Below are positions 51,458 to 59,330 of a DNA stretch of 64,000 nt, piece after piece. Made by a program: the position numbers and the translations under genes. Origin of the DNA: Vicinamibacterales bacterium (GTDB lineage Bacteria > Acidobacteriota > Vicinamibacteria > Vicinamibacterales > Fen-181). The notes under the pieces were generated by a model. That model was not told the origin of the DNA, did no database searches, and worked only from the letters and a program-made list of their open reading frames with translations. Each line of letters opens with the position of its first letter. Positions within the stretch are counted from its first letter, which is position 1. The stretch spans positions 62,001 to 126,000 of the forward strand of contig DASXVO010000054.1 of the NCBI GenBank assembly GCA_036504215.1, written 5' to 3'.

Positions 51458-53584
51458 ATGACGCATGCTGCGCGGATCGTGCTCACGCTTCTGCTCGGCT
51501 CCTGGGTCGGCTCCATCCTCGTGGCCGATCGCGCCGCGCCGCCCAACGCCCCGGCCCAGATTGCCGTCGAGGGCGATCACGTGACCATTCGCTACAACGG
51601 ATCGGTGGTGTTCGACGGGCGAATCAGGAATCCTGATGCGCTGCGCGTTGCCGTGCCGTCGGTCTCGCGGCGGGGCGAGGCGGTGGATCAGGTCCTGGCC
51701 CTCTTCGCCACCCGTGGTCAGCTTGAGGTGTCAGGGATCGTCACAGCCAGCGCGGAAGCGTTTCCATGCGAGAGCGATCGCGCGGTTCGCGCGCTTCCCG
51801 TCGTCAGGCACAGCTCGGGGCTGAGCCGGAGCCGCCTGAACCAGGCTGTCTACGACCGGCGATGGGACTGGGTGCTGTCGGTGGACGATCACCCTCGCAC
51901 GGCCGTCACGGTGACTCCGGTATCCGACACTGCTGACACGCGCACGTTCTCGCTCGAGGCGCGCGGCACTGAGATTGTGCTGAGGTTTCGGCCACGCTTC
52001 TACCAGCAACACCGCGGCCTTCGACACTTCGAACCCTGGACGTACGCCGTCTGGAGCCGGCCGGTGGTCGGCTGGTGCAGTTGGTTCGCCTTCTTCGACA
52101 AGGTCACCGATCAGGACGTGCGCCGGACCGCCGACGTCATGTCCGAGGTCCTCCTGCCGTACGGCTACGAGTACCTGCAGATTGACGATGGGTACCAGCG
52201 CGGGACCGGCTTGCCCGAACTCTGGCTGAAGCCGAATGACAAGTTCCCGCAGGGCATGGAAGCCACCGCCAACTACATCCGCCAGAAGGGACTCAAGCCG
52301 GGCATCTGGACCAACGCCACGTTCTCGCAAACCGACTACGCGAATCAGCACAAGGACTGGTTCGTGCGGAATGCGGCGGGCGGCGTGGCGCGCGGGAACT
52401 GGATCGATCATCCCGTGGACGCGTCGGTGCCCGGCGCGCTCGATGCGCTCGTCCGTCCCATCTACAAGGGCCTTCGAGGCATGGGCTGGGAGTATTTCAA
52501 GCTGGATGCCCTGCGCCACCTGCGGTACGAGGGCTACAACTCGTACCGCGGGCATTTCGAGAAGAAGGACCTTCAACCGGGAGACGTGCTCCGCCAATAC
52601 GTGGCGGCGGTCCGCGAGGAGGTCGGCCGCGATCACTTCCTGCTCGCGTGCTGGGGCGTGCGGCCGGAACTGGTCGGCCTGGTCGATGGCTGCCGGATCG
52701 GGACGGACGGTTTCTCCTACGCAGGGCTCGCGCAGTACAACTCGTTCAACAACGTGGTGTGGCGCAACGATCCCGATCACATCGAGCTCAGCGCGACGGA
52801 CGCGTGGCGTTCGACGATGGTGACGTCGCTGACGGGATCGCTGTTCCTCCTCACCGACAAACCCGAACGATATCGCACGGCGTTCGTCGAACCCGCCCGG
52901 CGGGCCGCGCCGGTGCTCGTCACGTCGCCCGGCCAGCTCTACGACGTCGACCCGTCGCGTTCGTCGGAACTGGCACGCGTGGACGGAGAGGTCAGCGGCC
53001 GCGATCCGAAACCGTTCGACGCCGGCCTGACGCCCGCCGCGCACCTCTACGAACTGGAGATCGCCCGACCGTTCGAATCATGGGTCGTGCTCGGCCGCAC
53101 GGGCGGCGCATTCGACGAGATCCGCTGGGAGGCGATTGGCCTCGACCCGAACAAGCGCTACACGGTATTCGAGTTCTGGGAGCGGAGGTTCATCTCCGCC
53201 GACGCGGGGTCGTTCGTGCCCGGGCCGATCTCCCCGGCGTTCAACTCGCAGGTGTTCATCATCCGCGAGCGCCTTCCTCATCCGCAGATCGTCGCGACGA
53301 GCCGCCACATCACGGGCGGGGGAGTGGATCTGCTCGACGTGTCGTGGAAGGATGGCGTGCTGTCGGGCCGAAGCCGCGTGGTGGGTGGGGAATCCTACGA
53401 GATCTTCGTGACCGAGCCCAGCGGGTGGCGGCTCGCCGACATTCGATGCGATGGGACGGCCGCCCTGCCCGTGGTCCGTCTGGGCGCGCTCGCCGTATCC
53501 GGGTGCTCGCCGAAAGCCTCTGGCGAGATCTCGTGGCGGGCGACGTTCCGCCCGCCCCCGCCCGACGAGGCGAAGCGCCGATAG
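51458..53584 (+). CDS. Exported GH36/GH27-like glycoside hydrolase (alpha-galactosidase type)
   Basis: A 708-residue enzyme with a signal peptide (ARIVLTLLLGSWVGSILVAD). An N-terminal beta-sandwich precedes a TIM barrel starting at VVGWCSWFAFFDKVTDQDV. Barrel motifs: YGYEYLQIDDGYQRG, LKPGIWTNATFSQTDYA, and the nucleophile in GWEYFKLDALRHLRYEGYN (Asp of KLD). The acid/base Asp is likely in GCRIGTDGFSYAG. C-terminal beta domains include YTVFEFWERRFISAD. It probably removes alpha-linked galactose or related sugars from plant or microbial polysaccharides. A longer frame upstream (51356) lacks signal features. It is divergent from the MBL gene. Confidence 0.82.
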   Translation: MTHAARIVLTLLLGSWVGSILVADRAAPPNAPAQIAVEGDHVTIRYNGSVVFDGRIRNPDALRVAVPSVSRRGEAVDQVLALFATRGQLEVSGIVTASAEAFPCESDRAVRALPVVRHSSGLSRSRLNQAVYDRRWDWVLSVDDHPRTAVTVTPVSDTADTRTFSLEARGTEIVLRFRPRFYQQHRGLRHFEPWTYAVWSRPVVGWCSWFAFFDKVTDQDVRRTADVMSEVLLPYGYEYLQIDDGYQRGTGLPELWLKPNDKFPQGMEATANYIRQKGLKPGIWTNATFSQTDYANQHKDWFVRNAAGGVARGNWIDHPVDASVPGALDALVRPIYKGLRGMGWEYFKLDALRHLRYEGYNSYRGHFEKKDLQPGDVLRQYVAAVREEVGRDHFLLACWGVRPELVGLVDGCRIGTDGFSYAGLAQYNSFNNVVWRNDPDHIELSATDAWRSTMVTSLTGSLFLLTDKPERYRTAFVEPARRAAPVLVTSPGQLYDVDPSRSSELARVDGEVSGRDPKPFDAGLTPAAHLYELEIARPFESWVVLGRTGGAFDEIRWEAIGLDPNKRYTVFEFWERRFISADAGSFVPGPISPAFNSQVFIIRERLPHPQIVATSRHITGGGVDLLDVSWKDGVLSGRSRVVGGESYEIFVTEPSGWRLADIRCDGTAALPVVRLGALAVSGCSPKASGEISWRATFRPPPPDEAKRR

Positions 53585-53672
53585 AGCAGGGCCGCCGGAT
53601 GAGGCATCCTCCAGTCCGCTCGAGCTCAGGGAGTGCAGATGCATCAGCAGGGGTTTCTGCAGAGGCCTGCAA

Positions 53673-53831
53673 CTACGCGGCCCCGGCGCTGGTGAGTTCC
53701 TCCGGGGGCATCGGCGTGCCGTGCTCGTCGGTCACGCTGATGCCGAGGGGGAACGCGTCGAACAGGACGGAGTACTTCGTCAGGCAGACCGTGCCGCACC
53801 GCATCGACTTCAGCACGTTCCTGCGGGCCAT
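53673..53831 (-). pseudogene. PAS-domain fragment
   Basis: The minus strand encodes MARRNVLKSMRCGTVCLTK, then YSVLFDAFPLGISVTDEHGT and PMPPEELTSAGAA before a stop. YSVLFDAFPLGISVTDEHG is the start of a PAS sensor domain (typically ALFEAFPLGI-VTDE-G). The remainder of the domain and any kinase are missing. It lies in the 342-bp gap between the convergent glycosidase and ETF-fusion genes, otherwise empty. Confidence 0.45.
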
Positions 53832-53926
53832 TGCGGTGAGCAAGACGATCCCGAAGACAACCCCAGCACCCCTACAGTATGTGAACCTCCAGCAACCGAG
53901 GGTCGGCAGATGCCGTCTCTCGTCAC

Positions 53927-56401
53927 CTACTTCGCCGGCGGCTTGGCCAGCGAGATGTCGGCGATGCCGCCCACCCGCTTCGCCATCTCGATCATGGCGG
54001 GGAAGTCCGTGTAGGCGTAGACGACCATCCGCGCGCCGTCGGGCGAGCCGCCCCCATGCATGCACCCCGGAACGCCGGCGCCCGCGGTGAGCCACTCGAT
54101 GAGCCGCGCGATGCGCATCCGTGTCTCGGCCGGCGAATTGGCCTTGAGGTACTTCTGCACGAGGTGGCCGTACCGGCTGTCCACGAGGTCCTGGTACGAC
54201 GGCATGCAGCCGGTCTCGGCGATTCCGCCAGCGATATCCAGGGTCAGCCGCTTCGTCTCGTACGGCAACGAGGCCACGTGCACCTTGTTGGCGTGCGCGA
54301 GGACGGGGTCGGGGAGCCACGCCCCCGATGGATGCTGCGTGCCCATCATCGACGCCGCCAGCCCGACGCCGAACGTCGTCTCGTTGTTGACGATCATCTG
54401 CGTGAGCTTGTCGCGGAACACCTTCTCGTCGAGGCCGTTGGCCCTGGCGATCAGGATTGCCGCGCCGACCATCACATCGCCCTGGCCGGCCACGCACGCC
54501 CCGATGGCGGATCGGTACGGCAGCGTGAAGCGGAAGACCGCCTCGCCAGCGTGGGCGTACTCGCCGCACATGAAGACGCGCGATTTCGGCACGAACACGT
54601 CCTCGAAGAAGATGTACGCCTGCGTGATGCCGCCGCGGGTCACCGGGTTGTCGAAACCGTCCTCCAGATCCCGGTCGTCCGAGGCGTGGCGCGCCTCGAC
54701 GATCGTGATGCCGGGCGCGTCCTTCGGGATGGCGAACGACACGGCGTAGTCGGCGTCCTCGCGGCGCAGCTTCACGCCGGGCATGACGAAGATCTCGTGC
54801 GCGGCGGCCGTTCCGCAGATCATCACCTTCGCCCCTCGCACGACGATGCCGTCGGGGCGGCGCTCGACGATGCGCAGGTACATGTCGGGATCGGCCTGCT
54901 TCGAGGGGCCCAGGCGGCGATTGCCCTTGGGGTCGGTCAGCGCGCCCGACAGCGTGATGTCGCGCTCCTGCGCCGCGACCAGCCATGCCTTCAGGCGCTC
55001 GTGGTAGTCGGTGCCGAGCGCGTGGTCCATGTCCCACGTGGAGGACCACATGGCATTCAGCGCGGCCCATCCCGCGCAGCGCCCTCCCGTGCACGTCCCC
55101 GTCCGCTGGAACATCAGGCGCTTCATCCGGCTGTTGGCGACCATGTCGTCGACCGACCGGATGACCGACAGGTAGCGCGAGATGCGGCGGCCCGTCAGGT
55201 GCGACGTGGTCGTCATCAGATCCTGGTGACGCGGATCGCGCGCGGCCTCGAAGATCTGCGCGTGCCCTTCGACCGTGCGTCGCGTGACGGGATCCTCGAC
55301 GGGATCCTCCACCAGGCGGCCGTGCTTGTAGAGATTGGGCCGCAGGCGGCGCAGCGCGGTCTTGAACTCCTCGGGCGTCTTCGTGTCCTCGGGCGGCTGG
55401 ATCTGCGGCGCCAGGCCTTCGCCCGTTCTCAGGTGGTGAATCAGGGCCGGGAGCACGTCGCCGAGATCTCCCACGATGCCGTAGTCGGCCATCGCGAAGA
55501 TCGGCGCCCTGGCGTCGCTGTTGATCGCCACGATGGTCTTCGCCCCGTGGATGCCGACGGCGTGGTGCATCATGCCGGAGATGCCCGCCGCGATGTACAG
55601 CCTCGGCGCGATGAACTTCCCGCTGGCACCGATCATCTGGTCGGCTCGGGCCCAGCCCTCGTCGACCGGCGGCCGCGTGGCGCCGACCACGCCGTCCAGT
55701 AACTGCGCCAACTCGTCGAGGAGCGCCCAGCGGTCCTTCGAGCCCACGCCGAACCCGCCGCCGACGACCACCTCGGCCGTGGTGAGCGACGCGCTGCCGC
55801 CGGCCGGACGGCGGCGGCGCTCGACCTCGCGCGCCGTGCGGCCGCCAGCCGCGGGGTCCACGGTTTCGCGCACGATTTCAGCCGCCTCGGTCGAAGCCAC
55901 GGGGCCGAACACACCGGCGATGACCGTGGCCATCTGGGGGCGCTGTCGCGGGCAGACGATGTTGGCCATGAGCTGGCCGCCGAAGCCGGGCACGGTCTGG
56001 ACGAGGAGCCCTCGCTCGAGCTTCAAGTCCACACAGTGGGCGCTCAGCCCGGTGCCGAGGCGCGCGGCGAGGCGTGCGGCCAGCGCGGTGTTCTCGTTGT
56101 CGGCGCCGAGCAGCAGCACCTGCGGCTGATGACGCGAGACGGCGCCGGCGAGTGCCCGCGCGTGCCGCACAGTGGAAAACGTCGCCAGCGACGGGTCGTC
56201 CAGCACGCGGATCCTAACGGCGCCGGCGTGCAGGAGCTGCGCGGCCAGCGGCTCGACCTCGTGGCCGATGACGATCGCTTCGACTGGCGCCTGCGCCTGC
56301 GCGGCGAGCTCGTGGGCCTTTCCGAGCAACTCCATCGCAACCGCGTCGATCCGCCCGCCGTGGTGCGACGCATGGACCCAGATGGCGTGGCTGTCGCTCA
56401 T
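53927..56401 (-). CDS. Fusion: ETF alpha + 4-hydroxybutyryl-CoA dehydratase-like flavoprotein
   Basis: A single 824-residue frame. Residues 1-330 are electron-transfer flavoprotein alpha: LLLGADNENTALAARLAARL, then the FAD-binding C-terminal part PRLYIAAGISGMMHHAVGIH, VAINSDARAPIFAMADYGIV. After a linker of about 10 residues, 341-824 match the 4-hydroxybutyryl-CoA dehydratase/HpaB family: LRRLRPNLYKHG, DLMTTTSHLTGRRISRYLSV, FQRTGTCTGGRCAGWAALNA, ALTDPKGNRRLGPSKQADPD. In the dehydratase as I recall it, the cluster ligands are Cys-x3-Cys, His and Cys. Here the pair is Cys437-x4-Cys442, the His site is Tyr629 and Cys636 remains. So a normal [4Fe-4S] site is doubtful. It is translated with ETF beta (ATGA overlap). 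Electrons may pass from the dehydratase-like FAD directly to the fused ETF. Confidence 0.85.
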   Translation of the reverse strand: MSDSHAIWVHASHHGGRIDAVAMELLGKAHELAAQAQAPVEAIVIGHEVEPLAAQLLHAGAVRIRVLDDPSLATFSTVRHARALAGAVSRHQPQVLLLGADNENTALAARLAARLGTGLSAHCVDLKLERGLLVQTVPGFGGQLMANIVCPRQRPQMATVIAGVFGPVASTEAAEIVRETVDPAAGGRTAREVERRRRPAGGSASLTTAEVVVGGGFGVGSKDRWALLDELAQLLDGVVGATRPPVDEGWARADQMIGASGKFIAPRLYIAAGISGMMHHAVGIHGAKTIVAINSDARAPIFAMADYGIVGDLGDVLPALIHHLRTGEGLAPQIQPPEDTKTPEEFKTALRRLRPNLYKHGRLVEDPVEDPVTRRTVEGHAQIFEAARDPRHQDLMTTTSHLTGRRISRYLSVIRSVDDMVANSRMKRLMFQRTGTCTGGRCAGWAALNAMWSSTWDMDHALGTDYHERLKAWLVAAQERDITLSGALTDPKGNRRLGPSKQADPDMYLRIVERRPDGIVVRGAKVMICGTAAAHEIFVMPGVKLRREDADYAVSFAIPKDAPGITIVEARHASDDRDLEDGFDNPVTRGGITQAYIFFEDVFVPKSRVFMCGEYAHAGEAVFRFTLPYRSAIGACVAGQGDVMVGAAILIARANGLDEKVFRDKLTQMIVNNETTFGVGLAASMMGTQHPSGAWLPDPVLAHANKVHVASLPYETKRLTLDIAGGIAETGCMPSYQDLVDSRYGHLVQKYLKANSPAETRMRIARLIEWLTAGAGVPGCMHGGGSPDGARMVVYAYTDFPAMIEMAKRVGGIADISLAKPPAK

Positions 56402-57240
56402 GACGCATGCCTCCGCGTGGCCTTCAGCTTGTCCACCAGTGCCGCCGCCATCTGGCTCGGCGAGCCCTCGAGCATGTCGCCCTTCCGGCCGAGGGACGGC
56501 GCGAAGATGTTGAGCATCTGGGTCGGGGACCCGCTCAGCCCGATCTCATCGGGCCGGAGAGCGAGGTCGGCGGCCGTCCAGCAGGTGACGCCGACCGCCC
56601 CCGACCGCATGATGCCGGTCATCGAGGGCAGGCGCGGCACGTTCACGTCCTTGTCGAAGGTCACGAGCGCCGGCAGTTCACAGTCGTAGACCGCCTCGCC
56701 GTCCTCGACCGCGCAACGCGCGCGGAGCGTGGAGCCGTCCACGGAGAGCGCGGTGACGTGGGTGAGGTCCGGCATGTCCAGCAGTTCCGCGACCTGCGGG
56801 CCCACCTGGGAGGTGCTCCCGTCGAGCGAGTAGCCGCCGCAGAACACCAGATCGACGGCGCCCAGCCTGCGGATCGCGGCGGCCAGGCAGCGGGCGGTGG
56901 CGAGGCTGTCGGCGCCGGCGAACGCCGGATCCGAGAGCAGGTACGCCCGATCGCATCCCATGGCGAGCGACTCGGCCAGCTGTTCCTCCGCGTCCTTCGG
57001 GGCCATCGAGATGACCGTGACGATCCCGTCCGCAGACGTTGCGCGGGACGGCCCCGAGCGTGGTGAAGGGCCGCCCGCGGCAGAGCGCAGGGCGATGGCC
57101 TGCTCGATTGCGTTCCGGTCGAGCGGGTTGATGACGGCCGGAACCTCGCCGCGACGGAGCAGCATCGTCCGCGGGTCGAGCTTGAGCTTGCCCCACTTGC
57201 GGGGGTCCGGCACGGGCTTCATGCAGACGACGATGTTCAT
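56398..57240 (-). CDS. Electron-transfer flavoprotein beta subunit
   Basis: A 280-residue ETF beta. MNIVVCMKPVPDPRKWGKLK, INPLDRNAIEQAIALR, AMGCDRAYLLSDPAFAGADS, LVFCGGYSLDGSTSQVGPQV (the adenine-nucleotide binding loop) and VEDGEAVYDCELPALVTFDK are family features. It pairs with the ETF alpha half of the downstream fusion (4-bp overlap) and accepts electrons from the acyl-CoA dehydrogenase encoded 15 bp upstream. An insertion around 57-70 (GGPSPRSGPSRATSADG) is low in complexity and may be a loop. No ETF:quinone oxidoreductase gene is in the window. Confidence 0.92.
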   Translation of the reverse strand: MNIVVCMKPVPDPRKWGKLKLDPRTMLLRRGEVPAVINPLDRNAIEQAIALRSAAGGPSPRSGPSRATSADGIVTVISMAPKDAEEQLAESLAMGCDRAYLLSDPAFAGADSLATARCLAAAIRRLGAVDLVFCGGYSLDGSTSQVGPQVAELLDMPDLTHVTALSVDGSTLRARCAVEDGEAVYDCELPALVTFDKDVNVPRLPSMTGIMRSGAVGVTCWTAADLALRPDEIGLSGSPTQMLNIFAPSLGRKGDMLEGSPSQMAAALVDKLKATRRHAS

Positions 57241-57255
57241 CTGATCCTCCCCGCT

Positions 57256-58389
57256 TCAGGCGAGCGCCGCGCGCGACACCACCAACTTGCCGACTTCCGT
57301 CGTCCCGCCGGCCGATACGCAGACCATCGCATCGCGGAACAGCCGCTGGACCGGGTACTCCATCATCGTCCCGCACGCGCCGTGGATTTCGATCGCCTTC
57401 TTGGCGGCCTGCACGGCGGCCTCGCTGACGTACATCTTCGCCAGTGTCGTTTCGACGCCGCAGTCCCGGCCCGAGTCCTTGAGCCACGCCGCGTGGTAGC
57501 AGAGCCACCGGGACGCCTGCAACTGCGCGAAGATGTCGGCTATGCCCCACTGGATGGCCTGCAACTGCGCGATCGGCCGGCCGTAGAGCGTGCGCTCCTT
57601 CGCGAACCGCACGGCCTCGTCGTAGCACGCCTGCAGGATGCCGAGCGCGGTGGCGGCCATCCCGGAGCGGCCGACCTCGCTGATGATCCTCAGCGCGATC
57701 GTCATCCCGTCTCCCTCATTGCCGAGCAGGTTCTCGCGCGGCACGTGGCAATCGCGGAAGATCAGCTCGCCCGTGTCGGCGCCACGCAGCCCCAGCTTGT
57801 GCTCGTGCCGGCCCGCGCAGAATCCGGCCGTGCCCTTCTCGACGACGAACGCGCTGATGCCCTTTGGGCCCTCGCCCGTCTTGACCACCGTGACCACCGC
57901 GTCGCTCAGGTGGCAGTTGGTGATGAAGCATTTCCGGCCGGTCAGCACGTAGCCGTCAGGCGCCGGGCGCGCGCTGCTGGCCATGCCGAGCAGGTCGGAG
58001 CCGCCTGTAGGCTCGGTGATCGCGCACGTCCCGAGGTAGTCGCCGCGGCAGAGCGCCGGCAGGTACTTCTCCTTCTGCGCGTCGGTCCCGAAGTCGGCCA
58101 GTGCGGCGGCGCCCATGTGGTGGACCTGCAGGCTGATGCCCACGGCGGCCGACACCCGGCTCACCTCCTCGATCGCCACCGTGCGCGCGAGGTGCCCGAG
58201 GTTCGATCCACCGTGCTCGGCGGGCGTGATGAGCCCGAGGACGCCGAGATCGCCAAGCATCCGCACGAGCGACACGGGGAACTCGTCGCGCTGCTCCATG
58301 TCCTCGACGAGCGGCGCCACGGTCTGCTCGGCGAACTCACGGACCGACCGCCTGACGAGTCTGGCTTCCCTGGGCAGATCGAAATCCAT
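57256..58389 (-). CDS. Acyl-CoA dehydrogenase
   Basis: A 377-residue flavoenzyme that oxidises an acyl-CoA and gives electrons to ETF. From the ATG at 58389 it starts MDFDLPREARLVRRSVREFA. Conserved parts: LGVLGLITPAEHGGSNLGHL, CAITEPTGGSDLLGMASSAR (FAD-binding), FITNCHLSDAVVTVVKTGEG, RTLYGRPIAQLQAIQWGIAD, IEIHGACGTMMEYPVQRLFR and DAMVCVSAGGTTEV. The catalytic-base position (usual Glu in the YxxE segment) is not clear by eye: the C-terminal SAGGTTEV resembles butyryl-CoA or glutaryl-CoA-type ends (YEGT). An upstream start at 58467 adds unrelated residues. First gene of the ETF operon. Confidence 0.9.
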   Translation of the reverse strand: MDFDLPREARLVRRSVREFAEQTVAPLVEDMEQRDEFPVSLVRMLGDLGVLGLITPAEHGGSNLGHLARTVAIEEVSRVSAAVGISLQVHHMGAAALADFGTDAQKEKYLPALCRGDYLGTCAITEPTGGSDLLGMASSARPAPDGYVLTGRKCFITNCHLSDAVVTVVKTGEGPKGISAFVVEKGTAGFCAGRHEHKLGLRGADTGELIFRDCHVPRENLLGNEGDGMTIALRIISEVGRSGMAATALGILQACYDEAVRFAKERTLYGRPIAQLQAIQWGIADIFAQLQASRWLCYHAAWLKDSGRDCGVETTLAKMYVSEAAVQAAKKAIEIHGACGTMMEYPVQRLFRDAMVCVSAGGTTEVGKLVVSRAALA

Positions 58390-58465
58390 GACGACCTCGT
58401 TCGTTGATGCGTGTTGCCGGCGTGACCGGGGGCTGGCCCGGGTGCGACGGGGATCGGACCGGCCC

Positions 58466-58471
58466 ATTATA
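58466..58471 (-). promoter_or_regulatory. Candidate -10 box for the acyl-CoA dehydrogenase operon
   Basis: TATAAT on the minus strand, a perfect -10 hexamer, 77 bp before the ATG at 58389 in an otherwise GC-rich divergent region. No good -35 stands 16-18 bases upstream, so an activator may be needed. The rest of the 257-bp gap (58390-58646) shows no clear gene. Confidence 0.4.
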
Positions 58472-58646
58472 GGCCCAGGCCACCCTACTTCTTCTGACGC
58501 GCCTGGAGCGCCCAGTCGAGCGGGATCCCGGCCGCAGATGCCCGCCCGGCCGAGGGCGTCGGCGATTCCTTGCGATAGTCGTCGAACCGGCCTACATTGC
58601 GATTACCGAGTCGTTCCCTTATTGCATCGAGTGGAGAACAGCGCGC

Positions 58647-59228
58647 ATGGACGAGAGCAAGTCCTATCCGGTTCCATTCGTCCTGATCAGGCGAGCGTTG
58701 GTCGAGCAGGACGGCGAGCCTGCCGAGAACAAGCTCGGGACGGTCGGCAACAACGGTCGCAAGGTGCTCGCTACGCGCGTTCTGCCCGAATTCGGAGAGG
58801 TCGAAGTCACCCGGCCGCAATGGACGGTGCCCGCCGTGCTTCCCACAGGTGATGGGGGCCTCGAGGTGGCGACCTTCACCGAATTCGCGGGCCAGGACCG
58901 CCACAAACACCTTCGGAGCACGGAGATCTACACGGTGCTCAGGGGTCGGCTCTCGATCTACATCGATGACGAACCGCACGTGCTCGACGCATTGGACGAG
59001 GTCGTCATTCTTCCGGGGACCGTGCACGAAGTGGTGCAGGACAAGCGCCGATCTCGTGGTGTGGGTGAAGCCTTCGAACTGCTCGTCCGCGTCCACGCGC
59101 TCAGTTGTTTCGGTGTGGATGACAAGTACGTGCAGTTCGACCGTGGTGGAGCCTGGCACCGATGGAGCGAACTCACGAGAGAGGCTCGGGCCAGGGCGTA
59201 CAAGAGGCAGGGCGATCCGGGTTCGTGA
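58647..59228 (+). CDS. Cupin-domain protein
   Basis: A 193-residue protein with one cupin barrel: FTEFAGQDRHKHLRSTEIYT supplies the His/Glu metal ligands of motif 1 (HxH-like with E), VLRGRLSIYIDDEPHVLDAL, and DEVVILPGTVHEVVQ supplies the motif 2 His. It could be a metal-dependent isomerase, dioxygenase or sugar-binding sensor; no helix-turn-helix is present. A preceding N-terminal strand region (PFVLIRRALVEQDGEPAENK) is unassigned. Single gene, divergent from the acyl-CoA dehydrogenase operon and convergent with the carrier gene. Confidence 0.78.
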   Translation: MDESKSYPVPFVLIRRALVEQDGEPAENKLGTVGNNGRKVLATRVLPEFGEVEVTRPQWTVPAVLPTGDGGLEVATFTEFAGQDRHKHLRSTEIYTVLRGRLSIYIDDEPHVLDALDEVVILPGTVHEVVQDKRRSRGVGEAFELLVRVHALSCFGVDDKYVQFDRGGAWHRWSELTREARARAYKRQGDPGS

Positions 59229-59330
59229 TCTCGTGGTGGCGAGCGGCGGCACGCGCGTCATCCTGGCTGGGATGAATCCGGCACGGACGTAGCCGCAGGA
59301 AGCGCCAGGCCGCCAGGCTCTCTTCGCCGC

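Noticed and set aside
58485-59261. Minus-strand 258-codon frame opposite the cupin gene
   Set aside because: A shadow of the cupin gene. Its last 35 codons beyond the cupin start look protein-like (ending LDWALQARQKK) but are too short and unsupported to call.
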